Positions 1-7,066 of a DNA stretch of 8,391 bases are shown here, in pieces (position 1 is the stretch's first letter; each line of letters starts with the position of its first letter). Source of the stretch: Burkholderiales bacterium (GTDB lineage: Bacteria; Pseudomonadota; Gammaproteobacteria; Burkholderiales; Usitatibacteraceae); NCBI GenBank assembly GCA_017880705.1, contig JADGRS010000123.1, positions 1 through 8,391 of the forward strand, written 5' to 3'. The translations under genes were made by a program, and so were the position numbers. The notes under the pieces were generated by a model. The model saw only the letters and a program-made list of their open reading frames with translations, was not told the origin of the DNA and ran no database searches.

Positions 1-375
1 CGTAGAGCTTGATCAGCTCTTCGGCCATGTCGCGCATCGCTTTCTTGACGCGCGTCTTGGCGCGCTCCCACGACGCGCCGCCCAGTCGATCGACCGGCTG
101 CCGCGTGGCGCCGGTGTACTTCTGCACGAGATCCAGCCGCTCGACCGGCACGAACAGCTTGTCGTCGCCCGCATAGCGCAGCTCGAGGAACTCCTGCATC
201 GAGTCGCTGCCGATGCCGATCTGCTTCAAGCCGACGAAGACGCCGATGCCGTGATCGATGTGGACGACGAGATCGTTGATCTTGAGGTCGCGCAGATCGG
301 AGAGAAACGCTTTCGAGACGGCGCGGCGGCGCTCGGGCGCGCGCCGATCTTCCTCGAAGACGTCGTACTCCGCGT
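1..375 (-). other. mfd: Fragment of transcription-repair coupling factor Mfd (CarD-like RID domain)
   Basis: This part encodes the RNA-polymerase-interacting (CarD_TRCF/RID) domain of Mfd, the translocase that removes stalled RNA polymerase and recruits UvrA to lesions. Visible family signatures are the FLSDLRDLK lead-in, VVHIDHGIG (the conserved HxxHGIG turn), a Y-x-G-D-D-K-L-F-V-P-V strand pair, the RLGG..W..AK motif, and the helix AMRDMAEELIKLY that leads to the translocase domain. The helicase motifs lie beyond the left edge. The wording RLDLVQKYTG differs from the LHLISRY form in enterobacterial Mfd and reminds me of Acidobacteria-type Mfd, which would make this piece foreign to the rest of the window; that lineage impression is from memory. 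The UvrB-like N-terminal domains expected just upstream are absent and replaced by DUF3455 sequence. Confidence 0.85.
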
Positions 376-532
376 AGATCTGCACGCCGCGCGCATTCAA
401 CATGAAATCGGGTTGCTCGCCCGCAGGTGCGCGAAGCGCGTCGGAGATTCCGGCAGGCTCGGCAACCGCGGCGGCGGCGGCAAGGTGAACGGTGGCGGTC
501 AGTATCAGTACGGGAACGGCATGTTTGTTCAT
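1..532 (-). CDS. Chimeric partial ORF: DUF3455 N-terminus joined in frame to the Mfd RID domain
   Basis: One open frame of 177 codons runs from an ATG at 532 through the left edge of the window. Residues 1-24 are a signal peptide with a hydrophobic core, a run of five alanines and an AVA cleavage site. Residues 28-54 (ISDALRAPAGEQ, then a GVQIYA motif) match the start of the mature DUF3455 domain. From about residue 55 the protein changes to Mfd: AFLSDLRDLK, then VVHIDHGIG, ELRYAGDDKLFVPVERLDLV, and an RLGG..W..AK tail. A secreted protein has no reason to carry an RNA-polymerase-binding repair domain, and Mfd normally has about 450 residues before this domain. I therefore read it as two gene fragments joined by an assembly chimera or a rearrangement. 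The ATG at 532 has AGGA five bases upstream; an in-frame ATG at 538 has poorer spacing. The open frame is certain; a functional fusion is doubtful. Confidence 0.8.
   Translation of the reverse strand, partial: MNKHAVPVLILTATVHLAAAAAVAEPAGISDALRAPAGEQPDFMLNARGVQIYAEYDVFEEDRRAPERRRAVSKAFLSDLRDLKINDLVVHIDHGIGVFVGLKQIGIGSDSMQEFLELRYAGDDKLFVPVERLDLVQKYTGATRQPVDRLGGASWERAKTRVKKAMRDMAEELIKLY
373..532 (-). pseudogene. 5' fragment of a DUF3455 secreted-protein gene, truncated at the Mfd junction
   Basis: The first ~54 codons encode a Sec-type signal peptide (residues 1-24, AVA at the cleavage site) followed by the opening of a DUF3455 domain: ISDALRAPAGEQ, then LNARGVQIYA. Known members go on from GVQIYA into a tryptophan-rich beta-sandwich of about 130 residues, with motifs such as GRHYGGPTWE, and none of that follows here. 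The function of DUF3455 proteins is unknown. The gene lies 58 bases downstream of the solute-binding-protein stop on the same strand and has its own AGGA ribosome binding site, so the 5' end looks intact and only the body is missing. Confidence 0.7.
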
Positions 533-596
533 GGTCATCCTGGGAAGATCGATCACGTCTGAAAGGACTTCAGGTCAGCCCCGTCTTACCGCAGGA

Positions 597-1394
597 TCAC
601 CTTGCTTCGGCCGGGGCGGTGCCGCGCAGGCCCGCCCTTTCGACGGCGCGGGTGACGAAGCCGTCGCGCCTGGCCTCGTCGACGAATGCTACGAGCCACC
701 CCATGGATTGGATTCGGCCTTTCGGAATCGCGATCGCCAGGTGCTCGACGCCCCAATTGCCGGCGAGCACTCGCGAGCCGGGCACGCCATCGGCCATCTC
801 GAAGAGATTCGCCTTGTTGGTCGCGAACGCATCGACCCGATGCGACGCGAGCATCTCGATGGCGCTCTTCATCGAGGGCGCGGGGACGATCGTCGCATTC
901 TTGAGTTGGCGCGGAAGCGTGCTCGAGGAAGTGCTTCCCTGCGTCACGCCGATGCGAACGCCGGGGCGATCCGCGTCGGCGATCGACGAGACCGGCGAGC
1001 CCGGAGGCGCAAGGTACCCCAGCTCGAGCAGCAGGAGGGGTGGCGTGAAATCCACATCCTTCGCCCGCACGGCGGTGGCGTTGGTGACGGTGATGTCGAC
1101 CGCGCCCGTCTTCAGCGCCGCGAGGACTTCCGCGACCCGCGGAAATTCGATCACCTCGAAGGGAACGCCCAGGCGCCTCGCAACTTCACGGCCGGTATCG
1201 TGAGCGACGCCCCTGGCTTCGCCGGTCGCGCGATCACGCAGCAGCGAGATGGGGCTGTCGGCGTAGACGCCGATTCGCAGTTTTCCCGACGGCGCGAGGG
1301 CCTCCCGCACCGCCGTGGGCGCGCTCTGCGTCGTTGCGCAGGCCGCGAGGAGCAGGGCGACCCATGCGATCGCAAGGCAACGAATGGCGCGCAT
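597..1394 (-). CDS. Amino-acid-type ABC transporter substrate-binding lipoprotein (SBP_bac_3 family)
   Basis: A 265-residue predicted lipoprotein. The N-terminus has a short hydrophobic signal ending in a lipobox, L16-A17-A18-C19, so the mature protein is probably lipid-anchored. The body follows the periplasmic binding protein type 2 layout: KLRIGVYADSP at about 38-48, a GEARGVAHDTGREVARRLGVPFEVI segment (split here as family core, residues ~58-82), ALKTGAVDITV (~93-103), then NATAVRAKDVDF with the arginine that usually contacts the ligand carboxylate, and GVRIGVTQGST opening the second lobe. Family members bind polar amino acids or related small acids; the ligand here cannot be told. No permease or ATPase gene for such an importer is nearby, so it is an orphan receptor or works with a distant transporter. 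I chose the ATG at 1394 because GGGGTGA sits five bases upstream; a GTG at 1403, three codons earlier, is possible. Confidence 0.85.
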   Translation of the reverse strand: MRAIRCLAIAWVALLLAACATTQSAPTAVREALAPSGKLRIGVYADSPISLLRDRATGEARGVAHDTGREVARRLGVPFEVIEFPRVAEVLAALKTGAVDITVTNATAVRAKDVDFTPPLLLLELGYLAPPGSPVSSIADADRPGVRIGVTQGSTSSSTLPRQLKNATIVPAPSMKSAIEMLASHRVDAFATNKANLFEMADGVPGSRVLAGNWGVEHLAIAIPKGRIQSMGWLVAFVDEARRDGFVTRAVERAGLRGTAPAEAR

Positions 1395-1410
1395 GGCGTT
1401 CACCCCGGGA

Positions 1411-1416
1411 TCTTAC
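1411..1416 (-). promoter_or_regulatory. Possible -10 element (TAAGAT) of the solute-binding-protein gene
   Basis: On the minus strand TAAGAT lies 17 bases before the ATG at 1394, within the 62-base gap after the yeeE pair. It would place the transcript start near 1404, leaving a very short leader that just includes the GGGGTGA ribosome binding site. There is no recognisable -35 hexamer at the right distance, so this is weak. Confidence 0.3.
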
Positions 1417-1456
1417 AGCCTGCGGATTTCCGGGCCTCGCCGCCGGCACGGCCGGT

Positions 1457-2011
1457 CTAAGCGCGCTCCAGGTCACTCCATTCGAGGGCGCCGAAGGCCC
1501 CGACGGCCGCGACGGCCAGTGCGAAGAGAATGGCCACCGGGGGCAGGCCGGTCACGTCCGAAAGCGTCATCGGGCCCAGCTTCCAGACCGATAGCACGTT
1601 GTCGCGCACCCAGTCGAACGAGAGCGCGTACGCGATCGCGCCGATCAGCATGCCGAGCACGCCGACGAGCGCATGGACGCTGCCGGTGCCGACCGCGGCG
1701 AGACCGGTGCCGGGGCAATAACCGTAGAGCACCATGCCGACGCCGAAGATGGCCGCGCCGGCGATCGTGCCGAGCATGTTCGCGTCACGCACGTGAAGCT
1801 GCGCGCCTCCGAGCTGGACGAGCACGAAGACGCCGATGCCGCCGACGACGATGGCGGTCACCATCACCTTGAGCACGGTGAAGTCGCGCAGCCTGAACTG
1901 GTTGATGATCGTGTCGTAGTCGGTGACGCGCCCGCGATGGAGGAGCCATCCGAAGGCGGCGCCGAAGACGACTGCGAGGAGGAGCGCGAAGTTGCCGGCG
2001 ACGGGGAACAT
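1457..2011 (-). CDS. YeeE/YedE-type membrane protein, C-terminal-half subunit (DUF6691-like)
   Basis: A 184-residue integral membrane protein with about five hydrophobic segments (roughly 4-24, 50-68, 79-97, 112-131, 157-176). Its hallmark is LYGYCPGTGLAAVGTG (95-110), the GxCPGTG motif of the second half of YeeE/YedE proteins, with C99 as the likely thiol site. YeeE of the TsuA type takes up thiosulfate through conserved cysteines; two-gene versions (PmpA/PmpB-like) are proposed to move sulfur-containing compounds. It starts 14 bases after the stop of its partner and almost certainly works with it in the inner membrane. The start at 2011 begins the hydrophobic sequence directly, with a weak GAG ribosome-binding stretch seven bases upstream. 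An open frame runs on upstream for more than a kilobase, but that part reads as basic antisense sequence and is not part of this gene. The exact substrate is inferred. Confidence 0.88.
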   Translation of the reverse strand: MFPVAGNFALLLAVVFGAAFGWLLHRGRVTDYDTIINQFRLRDFTVLKVMVTAIVVGGIGVFVLVQLGGAQLHVRDANMLGTIAGAAIFGVGMVLYGYCPGTGLAAVGTGSVHALVGVLGMLIGAIAYALSFDWVRDNVLSVWKLGPMTLSDVTGLPPVAILFALAVAAVGAFGALEWSDLERA

Positions 2012-2025
2012 GGGTTCTCGCTTTC

Positions 2026-2586
2026 TCAGCGCGGTGCGCGCAGTCCGAACAACATCCAGGCGGTGAGGACGCCCACGGGGAACATCACCGCGAGGAACGT
2101 CCAGCCGACGACCGCGAGCTGCAATCCCTGCGAGATGCCGTTGCCGCTGGTGCAGCCGCCCGCCATGCGCGCGCCGTACATGACGAGCGCGCCGCCGGCG
2201 AGCGCCGCGATCATGCGGCGCGTCGGGGAAACGCCGAAGCGCTCCTGCCAGACGCCCGGCACGATTTCGACGTGGAAGGTCCGCGAGGCCAGGGCCGATG
2301 CGAGAGCTCCCAGGAATGTGCCGACCAGGAAGAGCGTTCCATAGTCCAGCTTGAAGGAATGCACTTTCCAGTAGGCGTTTTGCGCCACGGCGTCGCCGCC
2401 CATGAACAGGCTCGCGATTCCGCCGGCGACCTGCGACATCGCCGTCGTGATGCCGATCGGCGCCGCGACAACCGCGAAGACGACCCAGCTCAACACGCCG
2501 ATGCCCGCGCCCGCGAGATACGGCTTCCAATCGATCACGCGGCGCTCGACAAGGAGCGCGCTGACTTCGAGGTCGATGTCGGTCAT
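2026..2586 (-). CDS. YeeE/YedE-type membrane protein, N-terminal-half subunit (thiosulfate/sulfur-compound transporter family)
   Basis: A 186-residue inner-membrane protein, first gene of the pair. After a polar N-terminus (1-20) come hydrophobic segments at about 22-44, 49-63, 82-101, 123-141 and 152-181. The diagnostic motif is GGCTSGNG at 143-150, the GGCTSGxG signature of YeeE/YedE half-transporters, with C145 as the conserved cysteine. The start at 2586 is chosen for its GGAGA ribosome binding site six bases upstream; an in-frame ATG seven codons earlier has no such site. It is followed after 14 bases by the second-half gene, so both are expected from one transcript. Rhodanese, persulfide dioxygenase or ArsR/BigR genes, often found beside such pairs, are not in the window. 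Control probably runs through the CRP/FNR-type palindrome at 2637-2650. Family assignment is firm; substrate is inferred. Confidence 0.9.
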   Translation of the reverse strand: MTDIDLEVSALLVERRVIDWKPYLAGAGIGVLSWVVFAVVAAPIGITTAMSQVAGGIASLFMGGDAVAQNAYWKVHSFKLDYGTLFLVGTFLGALASALASRTFHVEIVPGVWQERFGVSPTRRMIAALAGGALVMYGARMAGGCTSGNGISQGLQLAVVGWTFLAVMFPVGVLTAWMLFGLRAPR

Positions 2587-2609
2587 GGCGTTCTCCGGAT
2601 GACACACCC

Positions 2610-2615
2610 AGACTA
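2610..2615 (-). promoter_or_regulatory. Probable -10 element (TAGTCT) of the yeeE pair
   Basis: Minus-strand GGCTAGTCT contains the hexamer TAGTCT 24 bases before the ATG at 2586. A transcript starting about seven bases past it, near 2603, would carry the GGAGA ribosome binding site. No good -35 hexamer is present, but the palindrome at 2637-2650 is centred about 40.5 bases upstream of that start, as expected for an activator-dependent promoter. Confidence 0.5.
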
Positions 2616-2636
2616 GCCGCGCCGAAGCCCCCGGGC

Positions 2637-2650
2637 TTGACCGCCGTCAA
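2637..2650. promoter_or_regulatory. CRP/FNR-family operator palindrome, TTGAC-N4-GTCAA
   Basis: TTGACCGCCGTCAA is a perfect inverted repeat with five-base arms and a four-base spacer. FNR binds TTGAT-N4-ATCAA and FixK/NnrR/DNR-type relatives bind TTGA-N6-TCAA, so the half-sites fit this superfamily. It lies in the 124-base divergent gap, 50 bases before the yeeE start on one side and 60 before the hydrolase start on the other. Its spacing from the -10 at 2610-2615 suggests class II activation of the yeeE pair. The identity of the regulator is unknown. Confidence 0.6.
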
Positions 2651-2706
2651 CAAATCGACCACCCGTTCCGCAGGGAACTCCGACGCTGCGCGGCAATCAT
2701 CGGACT

Positions 2707-2712
2707 TACAAT
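2707..2712 (+). promoter_or_regulatory. Possible -10 element (TACAAT) overlapping the hydrolase start
   Basis: TACAAT differs by one base from the -10 consensus and overlaps the first candidate ATG at 2711. If real, transcription would start near 2719, making the ATG at 2720 almost leaderless. No matching -35 hexamer is seen. Confidence 0.3.
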
Positions 2713-4087
2713 GGCGCCGATGAACGCCCTCATGAGAGGCCCGTGCGCCACGTGCGCGGCCCTCGCTCTCTCGATCTGCGCCGCCGCCGAAAGCACGTAC
2801 GAGAGCGGCATCGGACCCATCGTGCGGGAGCGTCTCGACGCGTCCGAGTCGCCCGCGTGCATCGCGGTGGGCGTCGTCGGCGCCGCGAAGGAGGAAATCT
2901 TCGCCTGCACCAGCGGCCTGGGCGAGGCGCCCTTCGGACGCGATGCGAGCTTCGAGATCGGTTCGATCACGAAGGGCCTCACGGGCCTCCTGCTGGCCGA
3001 CATGGTGCGCCGCGGCGAGGTATCGCTCGACGATCCCGCGTCGAAGTACTCGCGTCCCGGCGCGAAGCTCCCCGCATTCGAGGGCAACGGCATCACGCTG
3101 CGCGACATCGTGACGCAAACGTCGGGCCTGCCGCGTCTTCCGCCCGGATTCAAGCCGGCAAACCCCCGCAATCCCTACGCCGATTTCGATGCCGACGCGC
3201 TCTACGCGGCGCTCGCGCGCACCGAGCTTGCTCGGCCCATCGGCAAGACCGCCGGGTACTCGAACTTCGGGTTCATGTGGCTTTCCGAGATGCTGGCGCG
3301 CCACGCCGGCAAGCCCTTCGATGCCCTGTTGAAGGAGCGCATCCTCGATCCGCTGGGAATGACCGACACCACGCTCGTCCGATCCGACGATCAGGGCAAG
3401 CGCATCGTGACGCCGCACTCGCTTCCCTACGAGCCCACGGTTCCCTGGGAGATTCCCGTCAATCTCTCCGGCCTCGGCAGCTGGCGGTCGACCCTGGCGG
3501 ACATGATGAAGCTCGCGTCAGCGTTGTCGGGCCGTACCGATACGCCGCTCAAGGACACGATCGCCCTTGCGCTCGAGCCGATGCGCCCTGCAGAGATGAG
3601 CAGCAACGAGACCGGATATGGCTGGGTGACGTTTTCGCGCGCGGACATCCGCATCCGCTGGCACAACGGCGGCACTGGCGGCTCGCGCTCCATGATCGCG
3701 GCGGATCCGCGCACGAAGTCCGCGGCGGTGGTGCTGGTGGACAGTGCCGTGTCTTTCGACGATCTCGCGATGCATCTGCTCGAGCCCGCGTTGCCGATGG
3801 CCCGCAAGCGCGTGGCCCTGCCGACCGATCCCGCGCTTCGCGAGCAATACGTGGGGCGCTACCAGTTCGCGCCCTCCCGGATTCTCGAAGTGTTCGTCGA
3901 CGGTGAGCGCCTGGTTACGCGCATGACCGGCCAGGGCCCCATCGAGCTCGGCCGCGAGGGGCCCGACGCGTTCTTCACGCGCGGCGTCGATGCGACTCTC
4001 GAGTTCCATCGCAATGCGGATCGCGCGGTCGACGCCGTCACCATTCGCCAGAACGGCCGCGATAGCCGGGCGCCGCGCATGCCCTGA
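2711..4087 (+). CDS. Secreted serine hydrolase of the beta-lactamase class C / penicillin-binding-protein family
   Basis: A 458-residue protein of the Beta-lactamase (PF00144) fold. Residues 1-27 form a signal peptide ending near ICAAA. The three catalytic motifs are present: S85-I-T-K88 (SxxK nucleophile and general base), Y183-S-N185 (YxN), and H318-N-G320 followed by GTGG (the HxG equivalent of KTG). SGLGSW and ADMMKLASAL follow the usual course of the domain. Residues ~365-450 form an extra beta-rich C-terminal domain (YVGRYQF..., then LEVFVDGERL) like the DUF3471-type lipocalin-like tail found on many such hydrolases. Members act as esterases, D-amino-acid peptidases or beta-lactamases; the HxG motif and the tail favour an esterase/peptidase over true AmpC. 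It probably acts in the periplasm. ATGs at 2711, 2720 and 2732 are all in frame; none has a strong ribosome binding site, and 2711 has GGA six bases upstream. It ends nine bases from the convergent permease gene. Confidence 0.9.
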   Translation: MAPMNALMRGPCATCAALALSICAAAESTYESGIGPIVRERLDASESPACIAVGVVGAAKEEIFACTSGLGEAPFGRDASFEIGSITKGLTGLLLADMVRRGEVSLDDPASKYSRPGAKLPAFEGNGITLRDIVTQTSGLPRLPPGFKPANPRNPYADFDADALYAALARTELARPIGKTAGYSNFGFMWLSEMLARHAGKPFDALLKERILDPLGMTDTTLVRSDDQGKRIVTPHSLPYEPTVPWEIPVNLSGLGSWRSTLADMMKLASALSGRTDTPLKDTIALALEPMRPAEMSSNETGYGWVTFSRADIRIRWHNGGTGGSRSMIAADPRTKSAAVVLVDSAVSFDDLAMHLLEPALPMARKRVALPTDPALREQYVGRYQFAPSRILEVFVDGERLVTRMTGQGPIELGREGPDAFFTRGVDATLEFHRNADRAVDAVTIRQNGRDSRAPRMP

Positions 4088-4096
4088 TCCGGCGCC

Positions 4097-5382
4097 TCAT
4101 TCCTCCCAGTCGAAGCGCCTCATCGAGATCCACGCGAACACCGCGCTGCACGCCAGCATCGCCCCGATGGGGAACACCGCCGCGTCGATCCCGAGCCCGC
4201 GCCACGTCATCGCGTCGAGCCCGTCGATCGCCCAGCGCGTCGGAACGACCAGCGTCGCGGACTGCAGCCATTCCGGAAATACGAAGGTCGGAACCCATGC
4301 GCCGCCGAGCATGACGAGGAGCAGGGTTGCGAGGATCGCGATGCCGCGCGTGGCCTCGGGCGTCCTTCCCAGTGCGGCGATGAGAAGGCCGAAGGTCGAA
4401 GCGAGCAGAGCGAAGGCGATGGCGACACCGATGAAGCCGATCACGCTTCCCTCGATGCGCACGCCGAAGACGGCGATCGCCGCCGCATAGATTCCGGCGA
4501 CGAGCAGCAGCGCGATCAAGGTGCCCGAGACGATGCGGCTTCCGAGAAGGAGCGTGCGCGAGACGGGCGCCGCGCGAAGGCGCTTCCAGAGCCCCACGCG
4601 GCGCATCAGCAGAAGACCCACGCCGAGCTCGATGCCCATGAAGAGGATGAACTGCACGCCCATGCCCGCGAAGGAGTGCGCGTAGGCGTTGTACTTGCGA
4701 TCGCCGCCGGAGGTCACCTCGCTGTCGCGCGTCTCGAAGGGCATCGAGAAGCCCTGCGAGCCCAGCCCGCGCGAGGCGCCGGGCGCCGCGCCGCGCGACT
4801 GCACGCGCTCGAGGCTGTCGAAGAGCGAGAGCAGATCCTTGCGCTCGCCTTCGTCGATGGCGGGGCTCGTCTTCAGGGCCGCGCGCGAATCGGCGATCAC
4901 CTTCATTCCGGTCTCGCCGCTGAACGCGGCCTGGCTCACGGCCTTCATCGCGTGCTCGGTGAGCAGTCCCTTCACGAGCGCGAGCGTGACCGCCTGCGAC
5001 GGATCGTAGTAGATCGTCACCTGCGGCCGCTTCGCGTCGGCGCGGAAGAGCGCGCGCGTCGCCTCGTCGCCGAAGCCTTTCGGGATCGCGACCGCGGCGC
5101 GCACCTTGCCCTCGCGCACGCGGGCCGTCGCCTCCGGTTCGCTCGATTCCTCGAGGGCGAAGGCCGTGTCCGCCTTCATCGCGGCGACCATGCTCTTCGA
5201 GACGGAGCTCGCGTCGAGGTCCACCACCGCCACGGGCACCCGCGCGGGCTTCTTCGGCGGGCCGCCCAGCACCGCGCCGAAGAACGCGGCGATGAGGATC
5301 GGCGCCGCGAGCGTGATGAGAATCGCGCGGCGGTTGGAAAAGTAGAGGATCAAGTCCTTCTGAACCAGCGCGGCGAGGGCGT

Positions 5383-5386
<4 letters not shown>
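4097..5386 (-). CDS. ABC-2 type transporter permease (multidrug or lipid export)
   Basis: A 429-residue permease of the ABC2_membrane_3 type. A first membrane helix (~21-41) is followed by a large extracytoplasmic domain (~45-235, with VPVAVVDLD and VRAAVAIPKGFG, typical of this family), then five helices at about 240-261, 281-308, 315-339, 347-370 and 402-421. The GLWKRLRAAPVSR loop after helix 2 and the short DWEE tail are also typical. It partners the ATPase encoded just upstream: the two genes overlap by ATGA, and GAGGGA seven bases before this ATG lies inside the end of the ATPase gene, so translation is coupled. Homologous systems of the YhhJ/YbhR type export drugs or other hydrophobic compounds, usually with an HlyD-like adaptor; none is encoded here. 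The unit as seen is one ATPase plus one permease, likely a homodimer. Confidence 0.93.
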
Positions 5387-6216
<830 letters not shown>

Positions 6217-6244
6217 GGCTCGTTTCCGGTATCGGGAAGGCGCC

Positions 6245-6250
6245 AGACTA
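6245..6250 (-). promoter_or_regulatory. Possible internal promoter -10 (TGC-TAGTCT) before the ABC ATPase gene
   Basis: In the 109-base gap between the TetR stop and the ATPase start, minus-strand TGCTAGTCT resembles an extended -10 (TGN plus TAnnnT), 29 bases before the ATG. The same ten bases, CCAGACTAGC on the plus strand, occur before the yeeE pair. No -35 hexamer stands out. The gap also holds a small CGCC-A-GGCG palindrome at 6265-6273, too short to call an operator. If the promoter is real, the exporter genes could be transcribed apart from the upstream genes. Confidence 0.35.
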
Positions 6251-6325
6251 GCAGCGGAAGGTAACGCCAGGCGCGACCGTTGCGACGAGCTGCGATATGC
6301 GGGCGCGAACGGCTGCGATGGACGA

Positions 6326-7066
6326 TCAGCGCGCGGACTTTCGGGTCGCGGCGCGCGGCCGCCATCGACAGCCCTCGAGGAACAGTCCGGCGACCTGGCG
6401 CGGCCAATCGCGCAGCTCGCCGGCGCCCATCGGCGTGCCGAGCCCCATGGCGCGACGCTGCGGAATGGCGACGATCATGTAGAGGAATTGCCGAGCCGCG
6501 AAAGAGGGATCGTCCAGCGCGATTTTTCCCGCGCGCGATTCGCGCTCGAGAAGCTTCGCGATCAGCTCGACCGCCTCTTCGGCGGCGCCGTTCGCGTTCA
6601 CGACGGCGGCGAGCTTCGGGAACCTCGCCGATTCGCCGACGATCAGCCGGTGCAGGGCGAGGGCCTGCGGGGATAGCGCTGCATTCAGGATCAGCTGGGC
6701 GAGGTGTTCCAGGAGCGCCGCGAGGTCCGCCCCTTCGACGAAGGGAGCGCCGGCGGGCGGACGCAACCGTTCGACGATGCGATGCACGACGGCGCCGAAG
6801 AGGGCCGGCTTGTCGTCGAAGCGATGATAGAAGGTTCGCTTGGAAACCCCCGCGCGCCGCGCGACTTCCTCGATGCTGGTGGCGCCGTATCCGTGCGAGA
6901 GGAAGAGGGAGGTCGCGGCGTCGAGGATGCGCTCGCCGAGCTTTTCAGCTTGCGCTCGCGAAGGACGACCTCCCAGGGAACCCGCCCGCGCGTTGGCTTT
7001 CGCGCGTCGCGGGCGCGTTGCGGAACCGGTGCGAGCCAAGCGCGTTGCTTTACTCGACGCGATCAA
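6326..7066 (-). CDS. TetR/AcrR-family transcriptional regulator (AefR-like C-terminal domain)
   Basis: A 246-residue repressor-type regulator. Residues 1-38 are an Arg/Lys/Ala-rich extension ending in GGRPSRAQ, common in this subgroup. The TetR_N domain follows: LGERILDAATSLFLSHGYGATS (43-64), then the helix-turn-helix IEEVARRAGVSKRTFYHRFDDKPALF (65-90 in two parts, recognition helix around VSKRTFYHRF). The ligand domain (100-235), with LHRLIVGESARFP (138-150), resembles TetR_C_7 of AefR-like regulators. There is no in-frame ATG near the domain. The best start is TTG at 7066, whose bases overlap the stop of the preceding gene (TTGA); a second TTG lies at 7039. No ribosome binding site precedes either, so translation probably depends on coupling. 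It sits directly before the ABC exporter genes on the same strand, and control of that exporter and of its own operon is the natural inference. Confidence 0.92.
   Translation of the reverse strand: MIASSKATRLARTGSATRPRRAKANARAGSLGGRPSRAQAEKLGERILDAATSLFLSHGYGATSIEEVARRAGVSKRTFYHRFDDKPALFGAVVHRIVERLRPPAGAPFVEGADLAALLEHLAQLILNAALSPQALALHRLIVGESARFPKLAAVVNANGAAEEAVELIAKLLERESRAGKIALDDPSFAARQFLYMIVAIPQRRAMGLGTPMGAGELRDWPRQVAGLFLEGCRWRPRAATRKSAR

Noticed and set aside
559..573. Small inverted repeat CTGAA-AGGAC-TTCAG between the solute-binding-protein stop and the DUF3455 start.
   Set aside because: A five-base stem with no T-run is too weak to be called a terminator or operator.
1443..1455. CCGGC-ACG-GCCGG hairpin right after the second yeeE stop codon.
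   Set aside because: Short GC stem without a T-run; such palindromes are frequent at this base composition. It may still slow transcription.
427..1460. Several plus-strand open frames across 250-1460.
   Set aside because: They are Arg-rich shadows of the DUF3455/Mfd frame and the solute-binding protein, with no start signals or recognisable domains.
2012..3418. Very long minus-strand open frame continuing upstream of the second yeeE gene, antisense to the first yeeE gene and the serine hydrolase.
   Set aside because: It reads as Arg/Gly/Ala-rich sequence with no domain, and both regions are explained by well-supported genes in other frames. Long stop-free antisense frames are expected at this GC content.
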